From the NCBI RefSeq assembly GCF_028807635.1, contig NZ_JARBAX010000001.1, positions 3,769,501 to 3,833,500 of the forward strand: a stretch of 64,000 bases of DNA, given 5' to 3'. The translations under genes and the position numbers were made by a program. This stretch comes from Streptomyces spiramyceticus (lineage in GTDB: Bacteria > Actinomycetota > Actinomycetes > Streptomycetales > Streptomycetaceae). Below, in pieces: positions 16,765 through 26,796 of the stretch (the stretch's first letter is position 1; every line of letters begins with the position of its first letter). Below the pieces are notes generated by a model. That model did no database searches, was not told the DNA's origin, and was given only the letters and a program-made list of their open reading frames with translations.

Positions 16765-18486
16765 ATGACTCGACGACGGCCAGAGACGCTCGCGGTGTTC
16801 ACCGAGTGGGCGGCGGAGCGGTACGGGGATCATCCGGCACTGCGCGCGAAGGGGGCGCCGGCCGTCTCCTACACCCAATTGCGAGACGTGGTCAGAGAGA
16901 TCGGGTGCGGGCTGATCGGTGCCGGTAGGGGTGTCCGGGCGGGGGACCGGGTGGCGGTTCTGTCCGAGACCCGCATCGAGTGGACGTACGCGCACTTCGC
17001 GATCCTCGCCGTGGGCGCCGTCGTCGTGCCCGTCTATCCGACGGCGGGTGACGACGAGCTCGCCTGGGTGCTCGGGGACTCCGGTGCCACGGTCGTCATC
17101 TGCGAGAACGCCGACCGGGCGGCGCGCGTGGAGGGCGTGCGCGGCAAGCTGCCGGCCCTGCGGCACGTGCTGCTGATGGACGGGCTGCGGGCGCTGCCGG
17201 GGGCTGCGGCTCCGGTGGAGGAGTTCCTGCGGCGGGCCGCGGCCGTCGTGGACGGCGATCTGTCGTCGATCGTCTACACCTCGGGGACCACGGGGCCGCC
17301 CAAGGGCTGCCGGCTCACCCACGGCAACCTCGGGGCCGTGCTCGAAGTCAATGCCGGTCTGATCCGGGGCGGGCCGGGGGACCGCACGTATCTCTATCTT
17401 CCGCTCGCCCATCTCCTCGCCCAGCTGATCGAGTTCACGACCCTGATGTACGGCGGTGAGCTCTGCTATTTCGGCGGGCGCATCGAGGATGTGCTGAGCG
17501 AGCTGGCCGAGGTGCGGCCGACGCACTTGCCGTCCGTACCCCGGCTGTTCGAGAAGATCCACTCCGTGGTGCTGTCGCTCGCCGAATCGCAGGAAGGGGG
17601 CCGCGAGCGGTTCGAGGAGGCGGTACGGATCGGGGTCCTGGCGGCGGACGGCGAGCTGCCGGAGGAGTTGCGGGGCGCGTACAAGGAAGCCGACCAGCGG
17701 CTGTACGGCCTGGTCAGGGCGGCCTTCGGCGGCGAGCTGCGCTGGGCCCTCACCGGCGCTGCCCCGATCGCCCCGCAGACCATGGACTTCCTGCGGGCCT
17801 GCGGCATCCAGGTCTTCGAGGGCTACGGAATGACCGAGTCCGGCGGCGTCATCTCGCTCAACCACCCGGGCGCGGTCCGGTACGGGACGGTCGGGCGCCC
17901 CGTAGCGGGATGCGAAGTGCGGATCGGGGACGACGGCGAGGTGCTGGCACGCGGCCCGATGATCTTCCCCGGCTATTACGCGAACGAGGCCGCGACGCGC
18001 GAGACGGTCGATTCGCACGGCTGGCTGCACACCGGGGACCTCGGCGCGCTGGACGACGACGGCTACCTCACGATCACCGGCCGCAAGAAGGACCTGATCA
18101 TCACGTCCTCCGGCAAGAACCTCACGCCGTCGCAGGTGGAACTGGCGATACAGCAGTCACGCTTCGTCTCGCACGCGGTGATGGTGGGTGACCACCGTCC
18201 GTATCCCGTCGCGCTGATCACCGTCGACGCCGAGGAAGTCGCGGGATGGGCGGTCCGCGAGGGCCACGACGCCGATGATCACGAGGCGGTGCGCGGCCTC
18301 GTTCAGGAGGCGGTCGACGCGGCGAACGCGCAGGTGTCGCGGCCCGCGCGGATACGCGCCTTCGCGGTGCTCGACGAGGATTTCACCGTGGACAGCGGCG
18401 TGCTGACGCCGACGCTCAAGGTGCGCCGGAAGGCGGTCGTCGAGCGGTACGCCGCCGAGATCGAGGCGCTGTACGAGGCCGGGTAG
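16765..18486 (+). CDS. AMP-forming long-chain acyl-CoA ligase
   Basis: 573 residues of the ANL superfamily, FadD15-like. The P-loop is Y-T-S-G-T-T-G-P-P-K-G at 171-181, the second motif is G-Y-G-M-T-E, and the hinge/catalytic region has T-G-D-L, G-R-K-K-D-L-I-I and the final Lys context L-K-V-R-R-K. It activates a fatty or aryl acid to the acyl-CoA through the adenylate. There is no clear Shine-Dalgarno before ATG 16765 and the gap to the divergent regulator is short, so the message may be nearly leaderless. The gene ends before a terminator shared with the cold-shock gene. Confidence 0.88.
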   Translation: MTRRRPETLAVFTEWAAERYGDHPALRAKGAPAVSYTQLRDVVREIGCGLIGAGRGVRAGDRVAVLSETRIEWTYAHFAILAVGAVVVPVYPTAGDDELAWVLGDSGATVVICENADRAARVEGVRGKLPALRHVLLMDGLRALPGAAAPVEEFLRRAAAVVDGDLSSIVYTSGTTGPPKGCRLTHGNLGAVLEVNAGLIRGGPGDRTYLYLPLAHLLAQLIEFTTLMYGGELCYFGGRIEDVLSELAEVRPTHLPSVPRLFEKIHSVVLSLAESQEGGRERFEEAVRIGVLAADGELPEELRGAYKEADQRLYGLVRAAFGGELRWALTGAAPIAPQTMDFLRACGIQVFEGYGMTESGGVISLNHPGAVRYGTVGRPVAGCEVRIGDDGEVLARGPMIFPGYYANEAATRETVDSHGWLHTGDLGALDDDGYLTITGRKKDLIITSSGKNLTPSQVELAIQQSRFVSHAVMVGDHRPYPVALITVDAEEVAGWAVREGHDADDHEAVRGLVQEAVDAANAQVSRPARIRAFAVLDEDFTVDSGVLTPTLKVRRKAVVERYAAEIEALYEAG

Positions 18487-18503
18487 GCGTGCGCCGGAAA
18501 GGC

Positions 18504-18535
18504 AGGAGCCCCGTTCCTTGCGGAACGGGGCTCCT
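18504..18535. terminator. bidirectional hairpin
   Basis: A perfect 14-base inverted repeat (18504-18517 with 18522-18535), loop TTGC, between the convergent ligase and cold-shock genes. Confidence 0.85.
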
Positions 18536-18576
18536 TGGGTACTGCTACTTCGACCGCGATCGGTCGTCCCGGGCAA

Positions 18577-18780
18577 CTAGGACGGGACGACGTTCTCCGC
18601 CTGCGGGCCCTTCGGGCCCTGCGTGACGTCGAAGGTCACGACCTGGTTCTCCTCAAGCGAGCGGAAACCAGACGCATTGATCGCGGAGTAGTGGACGAAG
18701 ACATCCGGGCCGCCGCCGTCCTGGGCGATGAAGCCGAAGCCCTTTTCAGCGTTGAACCACTTGACGGTTCCGGTAGCCAT
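18577..18780 (-). CDS. cold-shock protein, CspA family
   Basis: 67 residues, a single OB-fold with both RNA-binding motifs: [12 protein letters not shown] (RNP1) and D-V-F-V-H-Y (RNP2). It begins M-A-T-G-T-V-K-W and AAGGAGGG lies five bases upstream, so ATG 18780 is preferred over one six codons earlier. It acts as a nucleic-acid chaperone in the cytoplasm. A long structured leader precedes it. Confidence 0.95.
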   Translation of the reverse strand: MATGTVKWFNAEKGFGFIAQDGGGPDVFVHYSAINASGFRSLEENQVVTFDVTQGPKGPQAENVVPS

Positions 18781-18915
18781 AAGCCCTCCTTGGGCCAAAG
18801 GGTTGCCCTGCTCCAGAACCTGCTAAGAAGTCTGAAAACTACAAAAGCCTGCGGGGTCACATGCTCCGCAGGCTCTGTACTGCAAGGGAAACCAAACTGC
18901 AACTTGCGGCGAGCG
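18781..18915 (-). promoter_or_regulatory. structured leader of the cold-shock gene
   Basis: An AT-richer stretch upstream of the gene. It holds a 9-base perfect stem (18846-18854 with 18866-18874, 11-base loop) that would form in the 5' untranslated mRNA. Long structured leaders are usual for csp messages. From about 18960 to 19090 the sequence is instead a purine-rich G/A tract with imperfect GGGA(A/G)GCGCGGGAAGGG-like repetition and no gene. Confidence 0.5.
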
Positions 18916-19109
18916 TAGCACGCAGTCTCAGGCGAGCGGTAGAGGGAAAGATCACGTCGCCGTGATGTTTCCGGAGGTCTTCCTGGAGGCTTCTCGGACG
19001 TCTCCGGGGAGACCCGGGAAAGGGCCAGGGAAGACGCGGGAAGGGGCCCGGGGAGACGCGGGAAGGGCGCGGGCGCCCCGGCGTCGGGCGGCGGCGCCGA
19101 CAGGTCTAG

Positions 19110-19982
<873 letters not shown>

Positions 19983-20129
19983 ACCCCGACTCGGCCCGGT
20001 CCGGGCGCCCGCCGAGGCGGGGGCTCGTTCCCCCACCGTCCCCACTCGCCCCTACTGTTGACTGCCGCGAGTGCCCGACAGCACTCGACCGCACCCGGCA
20101 GTCTGAAACGCGCCGCAAGATCATCTAGC

Positions 20130-20398
20130 GTCAACATCGAGGAGCTGCGCCAGCAGTCCGCCGAGCTGAAGGCCAAGGCCACCGCCTTGAGCACGAAGGC
20201 GAGTACGCAGCGGCCGGCCGCGCCCGCGCCGAGGCGGCCGCGATCGACCGCAGGATCAAGGCGTACATCGACGCCGAGAACAACATGTGCCCCACACCAT
20301 GTGATCCGTTCCACCGCACGTCGGCGCCGCCCCGGTACGCACCGGAGCGGGCGTTGTGCGTTTCGCCCGGCCGCAGATCGCCCGGGGCCCTGGCGTAG
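20130..20398 (+). pseudogene. possible frameshifted small coiled-coil gene
   Basis: Two good partial readings lie in different frames. V-N-I-E-E-L-R-Q-Q-S-A-E-L-K-A-K-A-T-A-L runs in one frame to about 20189. Then L-E-H-E-G-E-Y-A-A-A-G-R-A-R-A-E continues in another, through R-R-I-K-A-Y-I-D-A-E-N, to a TAG at 20396. One missing G near 20189 would join them into a helical protein. There is no ATG or clear ribosome site at the front. It could be a decayed gene, a sequencing error or chance; the rest of 19983-20440 shows nothing else. Confidence 0.35.
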
Positions 20399-20440
20399 GC
20401 TGGCTCGGTCCGCCAGAACCCCGCCGAAAGGGACAACCCG

Positions 20441-21637
20441 GTGACCGAGAACGCCGACCTGATGTCTGTCCTCGACCGTGCCGCGGAGGGTGGGCGGATC
20501 ACCCCCGAGGAAGCGCTCGACCTCTACCGGTCCGCGCCCCTGCACGCGCTCGGCCAGGCCGCCGACGCCGTGCGGCGCAGGCGGTACGCCGGTACGGAGC
20601 ACATCGCGACGTACATCATCGAGCGCAACATCAACTACACGAACTCGTGCGTCACCGCATGCAAGTTCTGCGCGTTCTACGCCGCGCCCAAGAGCGACAA
20701 GGTCTGGACCCGCGACCTCGACGACATCCTGCGCCGCTGCGCCGAGACCGTCGAACTGGGCGGCACGCAGATCATGTTCCAGGGCGGCCACCACCCGGAC
20801 TACGGCGTGGAGTACTACGAAGAGCACTTCGCCGCGATCAAGAAGGCCTTCCCGCAGCTGGTGATCCACTCGCTCGGCGCGTCCGAGGTCGAGCACATGG
20901 CGCGGATCTCGGGCGTGAGCGCGGAGGAAGCGATCCGCCGCATCCACGCGGCCGGGCTCGACTCCTTCGCCGGCGCGGGCGCCGAACTGCTGCCCGAGCG
21001 GCCGCGCAAGGCCATCGCGCCGCTCAAGGAGTCCGGCGAGCGGTGGCTGGAGATCATGGAGCTGGCGCACCGGCTCGGTGTCGAGTCGACGTCGACCATG
21101 CTCATGGGTACGGGCGAGACCAACGCCGAGCGCATCGAGCACCTGCGGATGATCCGCGACGTACAGGACCGGACGGGTGGCTTCCGGGCCTTCATCCCGT
21201 ACACCTACCAGCCGCAGAACAACGCACTGAAGGGCCGCACGCAGGCCACGCTCTTCGAGTACCTGCGGCTGCTCGCCGTCGCCCGGCTCTTCTTCGACAA
21301 CATCGCCCACATCCAGGGCTCCTGGCTGACGGTCGGCAAGGAGGTCGGCCAGCTGTCGCTGCACTACGGCGCGGACGACCTCGGGTCGATCATGCTGGAG
21401 GAGAACGTCGTCTCGTCCGCCGGGGCCAAGCACCGGTCCAACCGGATGGAGATCATGGATCTCATCCGGAAGTCGGGGCGCGTGCCCGCACAGCGCACCA
21501 CGACGTACGAGCACATCGTCGTGCACGACGACCCGGCGAACGACCCGGTCGACGACCACGCCGTCTCGCACCTGTCGTCCACGGCGATCGAGGGCGGTAC
21601 GGCCCACCCCGAGCTGAAGATCCTCAGCGCCAACTGA
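20441..21637 (+). CDS. mqnC: cyclic dehypoxanthinyl futalosine synthase
   Basis: A radical-SAM enzyme of 398 residues. The cluster motif C-V-T-A-C-K-F-C puts the cysteines at 70, 74 and 77, with Y-I-I-E-R-N-I-N-Y-T-N just before it, typical of MqnC. It cyclises dehypoxanthinyl futalosine. GTG 20441 follows GAAAGGGA. Seven bases after its stop comes the amidohydrolase-like gene, and menG is next, so all three probably share a transcript. Confidence 0.95.
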   Translation: MTENADLMSVLDRAAEGGRITPEEALDLYRSAPLHALGQAADAVRRRRYAGTEHIATYIIERNINYTNSCVTACKFCAFYAAPKSDKVWTRDLDDILRRCAETVELGGTQIMFQGGHHPDYGVEYYEEHFAAIKKAFPQLVIHSLGASEVEHMARISGVSAEEAIRRIHAAGLDSFAGAGAELLPERPRKAIAPLKESGERWLEIMELAHRLGVESTSTMLMGTGETNAERIEHLRMIRDVQDRTGGFRAFIPYTYQPQNNALKGRTQATLFEYLRLLAVARLFFDNIAHIQGSWLTVGKEVGQLSLHYGADDLGSIMLEENVVSSAGAKHRSNRMEIMDLIRKSGRVPAQRTTTYEHIVVHDDPANDPVDDHAVSHLSSTAIEGGTAHPELKILSAN

Positions 21638-21644
21638 CACGCCT

Positions 21645-22226
21645 GTGCTGACCATTCACCGGCCGGCGAGCGGGGTCCGCCTCCTCGCGGACCATCCGGA
21701 CGAGGACGTGACGGACGCCGGGCACGCGGTGGTCGTCGACGGGCGCCGCTTCGCGGCCATCGGTCCGTACGAGGAGCTGTACGCCGCGTACGGCGACCGC
21801 GCCCGCATCCGCGAGTGGGACGGCGTGCTCACCCCCGGACGGTACGAACCGGACGCCGTCGCGCTGCTCGAAGCCGCGTACTGGCCCGATCCGCGAGAGG
21901 CCGGCGAACTCGGCACCGAGCGTCTGACAGGAACCGCGCTCGACGCCCTCGGCATGACCGGCCCCCGGTGGGGCGCGAGTGCCCGGCGCGGGGTGCAGCG
22001 GCTCCTCGCCCGCGGCACCACGGTGCTCGCCGGGCCCTTCACCCGGCCCGAGGTCCGTACGGCCGTCGAGCGCTCCGGCATTCGCTGGTACGAGCCGGCC
22101 CCGCGCACACCGCGCCCCAGGGCGCTGACGCCCTCCGGCGTCGCCGACTTCGCGGTCTTCGCCGACGACGGCATGTGCCTGGTCACGGCGCTGGACGGGC
22201 GGCTGGTGTACCGGGGGCGGGCGTAG
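21645..22226 (+). CDS. amidohydrolase-like composite-domain protein lacking the metal site
   Basis: 193 residues. The N-terminal 70 look like the beta-rich composite domain that begins imidazolonepropionase and aminodeoxyfutalosine deaminase (D-A-G-H-A-V-V-V-D-G-R-R-F-A-A-I-G). After V-L-T-P-G, where active enzymes have a metal-binding H-x-H, this one reads R-Y-E-P-D-A. The barrel is reduced to about 100 residues, so hydrolysis is unlikely. GTG 21645 starts eight bases after mqnC and reads on towards menG. It may be a scaffold or a relic of a fused deaminase. Confidence 0.7.
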   Translation: MLTIHRPASGVRLLADHPDEDVTDAGHAVVVDGRRFAAIGPYEELYAAYGDRARIREWDGVLTPGRYEPDAVALLEAAYWPDPREAGELGTERLTGTALDALGMTGPRWGASARRGVQRLLARGTTVLAGPFTRPEVRTAVERSGIRWYEPAPRTPRPRALTPSGVADFAVFADDGMCLVTALDGRLVYRGRA

Positions 22227-22230
22227 GGGC

Positions 22231-22310
22231 GGTGCGTCCGGCAGGCGGTACGTCCCACAGGTGGTGCGTCCCGTAGGCGGGACGTACCGCTTCCGGGACG
22301 TACTGCTTGA
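22231..22310 (+). repeat. five tandem 16-base repeats before menG
   Basis: Units start at 22231, 22247, 22263, 22279 and 22295. The first three follow GGtrCGTCCsgyAGGC closely and the last two diverge (GGGACGTACCGCTTCC type). Units 2 and 4 also form a perfect 12-base inverted repeat (22245-22256 with 22279-22290). The array fills the gap between the amidohydrolase-like gene and menG. Confidence 0.8.
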
Positions 22311-22319
22311 ATACGGAGC

Positions 22320-23015
22320 ATGACCCGCGCATCCCTGGACAAGCAGCCGCACGAAGTCGCCTCGATGTTCGACGACGTCGCGGCGAACTACGACCTCACC
22401 AACGACGTGCTCTCGCTCGGCCAGAGCCGGCTGTGGCGCAAGGCGGTCGCCGTCGCCGTGGATGCCCGCCCCGGCCAGAAGGTGCTCGATCTGGCCGCCG
22501 GTACGGCCACGTCGTCGCTGCCCTTCGCGGCGACCGGGGCGTACGTCGTGCCGTGCGACTTCTCCATCGGCATGCTGAAGGAGGGCAAGAAGCGCCACCC
22601 CCACTTCCCCTTTACGGCGGGCGACGCGACGAAGCTGCCCTTCCGCGACGACACCTTCGACGCCGTGACGATCTCCTTCGGGCTGCGGAACGTACAGGAC
22701 ACGGATGCGGCGCTGCGCGAGCTGTACCGGGTGACGAAGCCGGGCGGACGGGTCGTGATCTGCGAGTTCTCGCAGCCGACGTGGGCGCCGTTCCGGACGG
22801 TGTACATGGAGTACCTGATGCGGGCGCTGCCGCCGGTCGCGACGGCGGTGTCCTCGAACCCCGACGCGTACGTCTATCTTGCCGAGTCGATCCGCGAGTG
22901 GCCCGACCAGCCGGCCCTGGCGGCCCGCCTCCAGCGGGCGGGCTGGTCGAAGGTCGCGTGGCGGAACCTGACGGGCGGCGTGGTGGCGCTGCACCGCGGC
23001 ACGAAGCCCCAGTAA
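22320..23015 (+). CDS. menG: demethylmenaquinone methyltransferase
   Basis: 231 residues, a class I SAM methyltransferase of the UbiE/MenG family. It has [13 protein letters not shown] at 16-28, the SAM loop V-L-D-L-A-A-G-T-A, and F-G-L-R-N-V-Q-D. It adds the final ring methyl to demethylmenaquinone. The GGAG before the ATG is very close, so initiation may be weak or coupled. It supplies the quinone used by the nuo complex encoded downstream. Confidence 0.93.
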   Translation: MTRASLDKQPHEVASMFDDVAANYDLTNDVLSLGQSRLWRKAVAVAVDARPGQKVLDLAAGTATSSLPFAATGAYVVPCDFSIGMLKEGKKRHPHFPFTAGDATKLPFRDDTFDAVTISFGLRNVQDTDAALRELYRVTKPGGRVVICEFSQPTWAPFRTVYMEYLMRALPPVATAVSSNPDAYVYLAESIREWPDQPALAARLQRAGWSKVAWRNLTGGVVALHRGTKPQ

Positions 23016-23024
23016 CCCGCCCTC

Positions 23025-23942
23025 ATGGCCATGGACTACCAGGCGCTCCTGGAACAGATCGCGCAGGACGTCTCGCAGCTGATCGGCAGCGGCAGGACGG
23101 CCGAGTACATCCCGGCGCTCGCCAAAGTCGACCCGCGCCGCTTCGGCATGGCCGTCGCGGACCTCGACGGCAGTGTGTACGGAGTGGGGGACTGGCAGCG
23201 CCCCTTCTCCACCCAGTCGATCACCAAGGTCTTCGCCCTCGCGCTGGCCCTGGCCTCCGGCGGCGACAGCCTCTGGAAGCACGTCGGCCGTGAGCCCTCC
23301 GGCAACCCCTTCAACTCGCTCGTCCAGCTGGAGTACGAGAACGGCATCCCGCGCAACCCCTTCATCAACGCGGGCGCGCTCGTCGTCACCGACCGCCTCC
23401 AGAGCCTGACCGGCGACGCGAGCAGCGAACTCCTGGACTTCCTGCGGCAGGAGAGCGGCAACCCCGACCTGGCCTTCGACCCGCAGGTCGCCGAGTCGGA
23501 GTCCGCGCACGGCGACCGCAATGCGGCCCTGGCCCACTTCATGGCGTCGTACGGCAACATCACCAACCCCGTGCCCACCCTCCTCGACCACTATTTCTGG
23601 CAGTGCGCGATCGAGATGAGCTGCGCCGACCTGGCACTCGCGGCCCGTTTCCTGGCCCGCCACGGACTGCGCGCCGACGGCTCCCGGCTGCTGACCCGCA
23701 GCGAAGCCAAGCAGATCAATGCCGTGATGCTGACCTGCGGTACGTACGACGCGGCCGGCGAGTTCGCCCACCGGGTCGGGCTGCCGGGCAAGAGCGGAGT
23801 GGGCGGCGGGATCGTCGCGGTCGTGCCGGGGCGGTGCACGCTGTGCGTCTGGAGCCCGGGCCTGGACCGGCGCGGGAACTCGGTGGCGGGGGTGGCGGCG
23901 CTGGACCGGTTCACGACGCTGACGGGCCTGTCGGTCTTTTAG
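23025..23942 (+). CDS. glsA: glutaminase
   Basis: 305 residues, the serine-dependent glutaminase family. The nucleophile motif S-x-x-K is S65-I-T-K68 in F-S-T-Q-S-I-T-K. Other family blocks are N-P-F-N-S-L, N-P-F-I-N-A-G-A-L, a late G-L-P-G-K-S-G-V-G-G-G-I and the terminal A-L-D-R-F-T. It releases ammonia and glutamate from glutamine in the cytoplasm. It starts 10 bases after menG without a good ribosome site, which suggests read-through transcription or coupling; no link to menaquinone chemistry is evident. Confidence 0.93.
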   Translation: MAMDYQALLEQIAQDVSQLIGSGRTAEYIPALAKVDPRRFGMAVADLDGSVYGVGDWQRPFSTQSITKVFALALALASGGDSLWKHVGREPSGNPFNSLVQLEYENGIPRNPFINAGALVVTDRLQSLTGDASSELLDFLRQESGNPDLAFDPQVAESESAHGDRNAALAHFMASYGNITNPVPTLLDHYFWQCAIEMSCADLALAARFLARHGLRADGSRLLTRSEAKQINAVMLTCGTYDAAGEFAHRVGLPGKSGVGGGIVAVVPGRCTLCVWSPGLDRRGNSVAGVAALDRFTTLTGLSVF

Positions 23943-24062
23943 CTGCGGTGCGCGGTAAGGGAGTTGACGGGAACCGACGGGCAGGGAAGATGAGTCAGTT
24001 CACAAGGGAACCGCTCTTCCCACTGACCTTCCCCTCCCCGCTCACCCGCTTCTGGAGCCCCC

Positions 24063-26666
24063 ATGCCGTTGCACTGCCCGAACTGCGGGACGCAGACCCC
24101 TGACGAGGCCCGCTTCTGCATGAGTTGCGGGCACGAACGGCCGCAGGCCGGGGCGCCGTTGCCGCCCCCTCCGCCCCCGCCGCCTGTGTACGCTCCGGGG
24201 CCCGCGCAGCCTTCTCCCGTCGGGCAGTTCTTCGGGCGTGCGTTCCGGGGCGACTGGGCGTCCGCGGCCAGGGCCGCCGCCTGGCCCGTCGGGATGCTGC
24301 TCGTCATGGCGGTGGCGCTGGCCGTCCCGTCGTACGGCCAGGAGGACGGCGAAGTGGTCGTCGGCTGGAGCGACCGGCTGCGCATCGCGCTGGCCCTGCT
24401 GCTCCAGGCGTTCGGCGGCGGCTTCGAGGTGGGGGCGGCGGCGTCGTCGCAGTACGGCGGCAGTGGCGGCAGTGGTGGTGGCGACGGCTTCGGCCCCGGT
24501 TCTTCTTCCGACATCGCGGCGGCGGGCGGGGCGACGCTCTCCCTGGTACCGCTGACCATCACCGTCCTGTGGGTCGGCGCGGTCCTCATCGGCGCGCGGA
24601 TGCTGCGCACGCGGATGACGGCGCAGGAGCAGGGGCGTACCGCAGGGCTGGAAGCGGCCGTACGCATCACCGTGCTCGCCACGGCCGGGGTCCTGGTCCT
24701 GGGCCTGTTCGCCCAACCGTCGATCGCGGGCGTCGTCGAAGTCTCCTCCTCACCTCTCCTGGCCACCCTCGGCGCGCTGGCGCTCTCGCTCGCGGTCACC
24801 GCCGGGGTGCTCCAGCGCGACGACCTCACGCAGTGGATCGCGCAGCGACCGGCGGCGGGTGCGGCCGTAGGCGCGCTCGGAACGGCGGTACGGGCGCTCG
24901 GCGCGATCCTCGCGCTCTGCACGCTGGTCGGCTTCATCGTGTACGCGACGGCCGAGGACGTGGACGGCCAGGCGCTGCTGATCGCGCTCCCGATCCTGCC
25001 GAACATCGGGCTGATGGTGCTCGGGCTGAGCTGGGGCGTACCGGTGGAGTACGACGTCCAGGGCCGCGTCAGCTACTTCGGCGACGGCATCCAGCACGGC
25101 AACTTCGGCCTCTCCGAGCTGGGCGACGTACAGGGCGGCTGGGCGGTGACGGGCGTGCTGGCGCTGGGCGTGGTGTGCGCACTCACACTGGCCCTGTTGA
25201 CGGCACGACGCTCGGCGGACCGCCGCGAACAGGTGCTGACGGCGGCCTTCTTCCTCGCCATGTACCTGCTCTTCACCGGCTTCACAGGGGTGTCCGCCGA
25301 TGTCTCGGGAGAGGTGGCGGACCTCGGCGGAGCGGCTGGCGTGGCAGAGGTGTCCCCGAGCGTGCCGGACGCGCTGCTGTTCGGACTGCTGTGGACGGCG
25401 GGCGCGGTGCTGGCGGCGCGGTATCTGGGCAGGTGGGTGCGGGTGCCGGGACACCCGGGCGAGCGGGGGCACTTGCTCCTGGCCGGCTATGCCCCGCTGC
25501 CGGGCCAGGTTCCGGCGCCGGGCCAGGGCGCGCTGCAGGGCCAGGCTCCGGTCGCCCCCGGCCAGTTCCCGGTCCTGGGCCAGGCTTCGGTGCCCGGCCA
25601 TGGCACGCTGCCCGGTCAGGCTCCGGCACCCGGTCGGGTCCCCGGTGAGGCTCCGGTCCCCGGTCAGGTGCCGATGCCGGTGCCGGGTGACGTCTCGGCG
25701 CCCGGTGAGGCCCCGCTTTTTTCCGGTCAGGCTCCGGCACCCGGTGAAGCTCCGTTTTCAGGTCAGGCTCCGGCCCCCGGTCAGGTTCCGGCCCCTGGTG
25801 AGGCCCCGCTCCCCGGTCAGCACGCGCAGCCCGGGCCCGGGTCCGTGCCACTGGAGGCCATGGCGACCGCTACCGCCGCATCCGGGCCGTACACGATGAA
25901 CCCCGCCGCCGCCCCGGTCCCCGCTCCCGCTCCCGCGCCCGAGCGCAAGAGTCGCGTGCTCCTCTGGGTCGGGACGCTTGCCGCCGCCTTCCTCATCGGG
26001 GGCGGCGCCACCGCCGGTGTCCTGGTGCTCCAGGGCGGCGACGCCGAGGACACGTCACGGCAGGCGGCGCGTGACGACAAGCCCGCTGTGGCCGAGAGCA
26101 ACCGTCCTACCGGCGGCGCGAGCCAGTCCGGTAGTTCGCCGTCCCCCACCCCGTCCGCCTCCCCGTCCGAGCCGTCCGAGTCGCCTTCGGCGCCCGAAAC
26201 CTCCGCTTCCTCCGGGGGCGTCCCCAAGGGCTTCCGGCAAGTGACGGACAGCGCCGGTTTCTCCCTCGCCATCCCCGAGCTCTGGTCCCGCCAGACCGCC
26301 GAAGGCGGGCAGATCACGTACGCCGGTTCCACCGGCATGGAGCACCTGCTCATCGGTGTCGTACCGGACCCTCCGTACGCGTCCTCGTACGAGAATTTCC
26401 TCGCCCTGGAGAAGAACGCCAAGGCGAACCAGAAGGACTTCAAGCGCCTGCGCCTGGAGCGGAACACCTTCCAGGGCCGCGCCGGCGCCATCTGGGAGTA
26501 CACGTACACGGACAAGCAGACCGGCGAGACGCTCCACGCGATCGACCAGGGCTACATCGCCGAGAACGGCACCGACTACTCGATCTACACCAAGGCAAGG
26601 GACCGGGACTGGCAGTACGCGCGAAAGACCTTCGACGCGGCCGTGGCCACCTGGTCCCTGAACTGA
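24063..26666 (+). CDS. zinc-ribbon multi-helix membrane protein with Pro/Gly/Gln repeats
   Basis: 867 residues in a mosaic. A zinc ribbon (C5-x2-C8 ... C19-x2-C22) is followed by a Pro run and about eight membrane helices between residues 75 and 460. Residues about 475-590 are a repeat tract of variants of A-P-A-P-G-Q-V-P-A-P-G-E. A further helix is at about 637-660, then a Ser/Pro/Thr-rich linker, and a globular C-terminal domain of about 150 residues outside the membrane (G-F-S-L-A-I-P-E-L-W to W-S-L-N). The last part resembles the extracellular domains of streptomycete membrane sensors. Function is not recognised. Confidence 0.8.
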   Translation: MPLHCPNCGTQTPDEARFCMSCGHERPQAGAPLPPPPPPPPVYAPGPAQPSPVGQFFGRAFRGDWASAARAAAWPVGMLLVMAVALAVPSYGQEDGEVVVGWSDRLRIALALLLQAFGGGFEVGAAASSQYGGSGGSGGGDGFGPGSSSDIAAAGGATLSLVPLTITVLWVGAVLIGARMLRTRMTAQEQGRTAGLEAAVRITVLATAGVLVLGLFAQPSIAGVVEVSSSPLLATLGALALSLAVTAGVLQRDDLTQWIAQRPAAGAAVGALGTAVRALGAILALCTLVGFIVYATAEDVDGQALLIALPILPNIGLMVLGLSWGVPVEYDVQGRVSYFGDGIQHGNFGLSELGDVQGGWAVTGVLALGVVCALTLALLTARRSADRREQVLTAAFFLAMYLLFTGFTGVSADVSGEVADLGGAAGVAEVSPSVPDALLFGLLWTAGAVLAARYLGRWVRVPGHPGERGHLLLAGYAPLPGQVPAPGQGALQGQAPVAPGQFPVLGQASVPGHGTLPGQAPAPGRVPGEAPVPGQVPMPVPGDVSAPGEAPLFSGQAPAPGEAPFSGQAPAPGQVPAPGEAPLPGQHAQPGPGSVPLEAMATATAASGPYTMNPAAAPVPAPAPAPERKSRVLLWVGTLAAAFLIGGGATAGVLVLQGGDAEDTSRQAARDDKPAVAESNRPTGGASQSGSSPSPTPSASPSEPSESPSAPETSASSGGVPKGFRQVTDSAGFSLAIPELWSRQTAEGGQITYAGSTGMEHLLIGVVPDPPYASSYENFLALEKNAKANQKDFKRLRLERNTFQGRAGAIWEYTYTDKQTGETLHAIDQGYIAENGTDYSIYTKARDRDWQYARKTFDAAVATWSLN

Positions 26667-26796
26667 CCGGCCGCGCTCGCGCCACGCACGCACCCCCGCT
26701 CGCACCCTTCGGTCCGGTGATCAAAACGTCCCCATAGACTGCCCATGACCTGTGCCGCCACGGCACGCGACGCCGAGTCTTACGGGAGATCCCGCC

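Noticed and set aside
25490..25830. The repeated DNA words in the zinc-ribbon membrane gene as a CRISPR-like array
   Set aside because: The repeats are in-frame Pro/Gly/Gln codons with irregular spacing and no distinct spacers.
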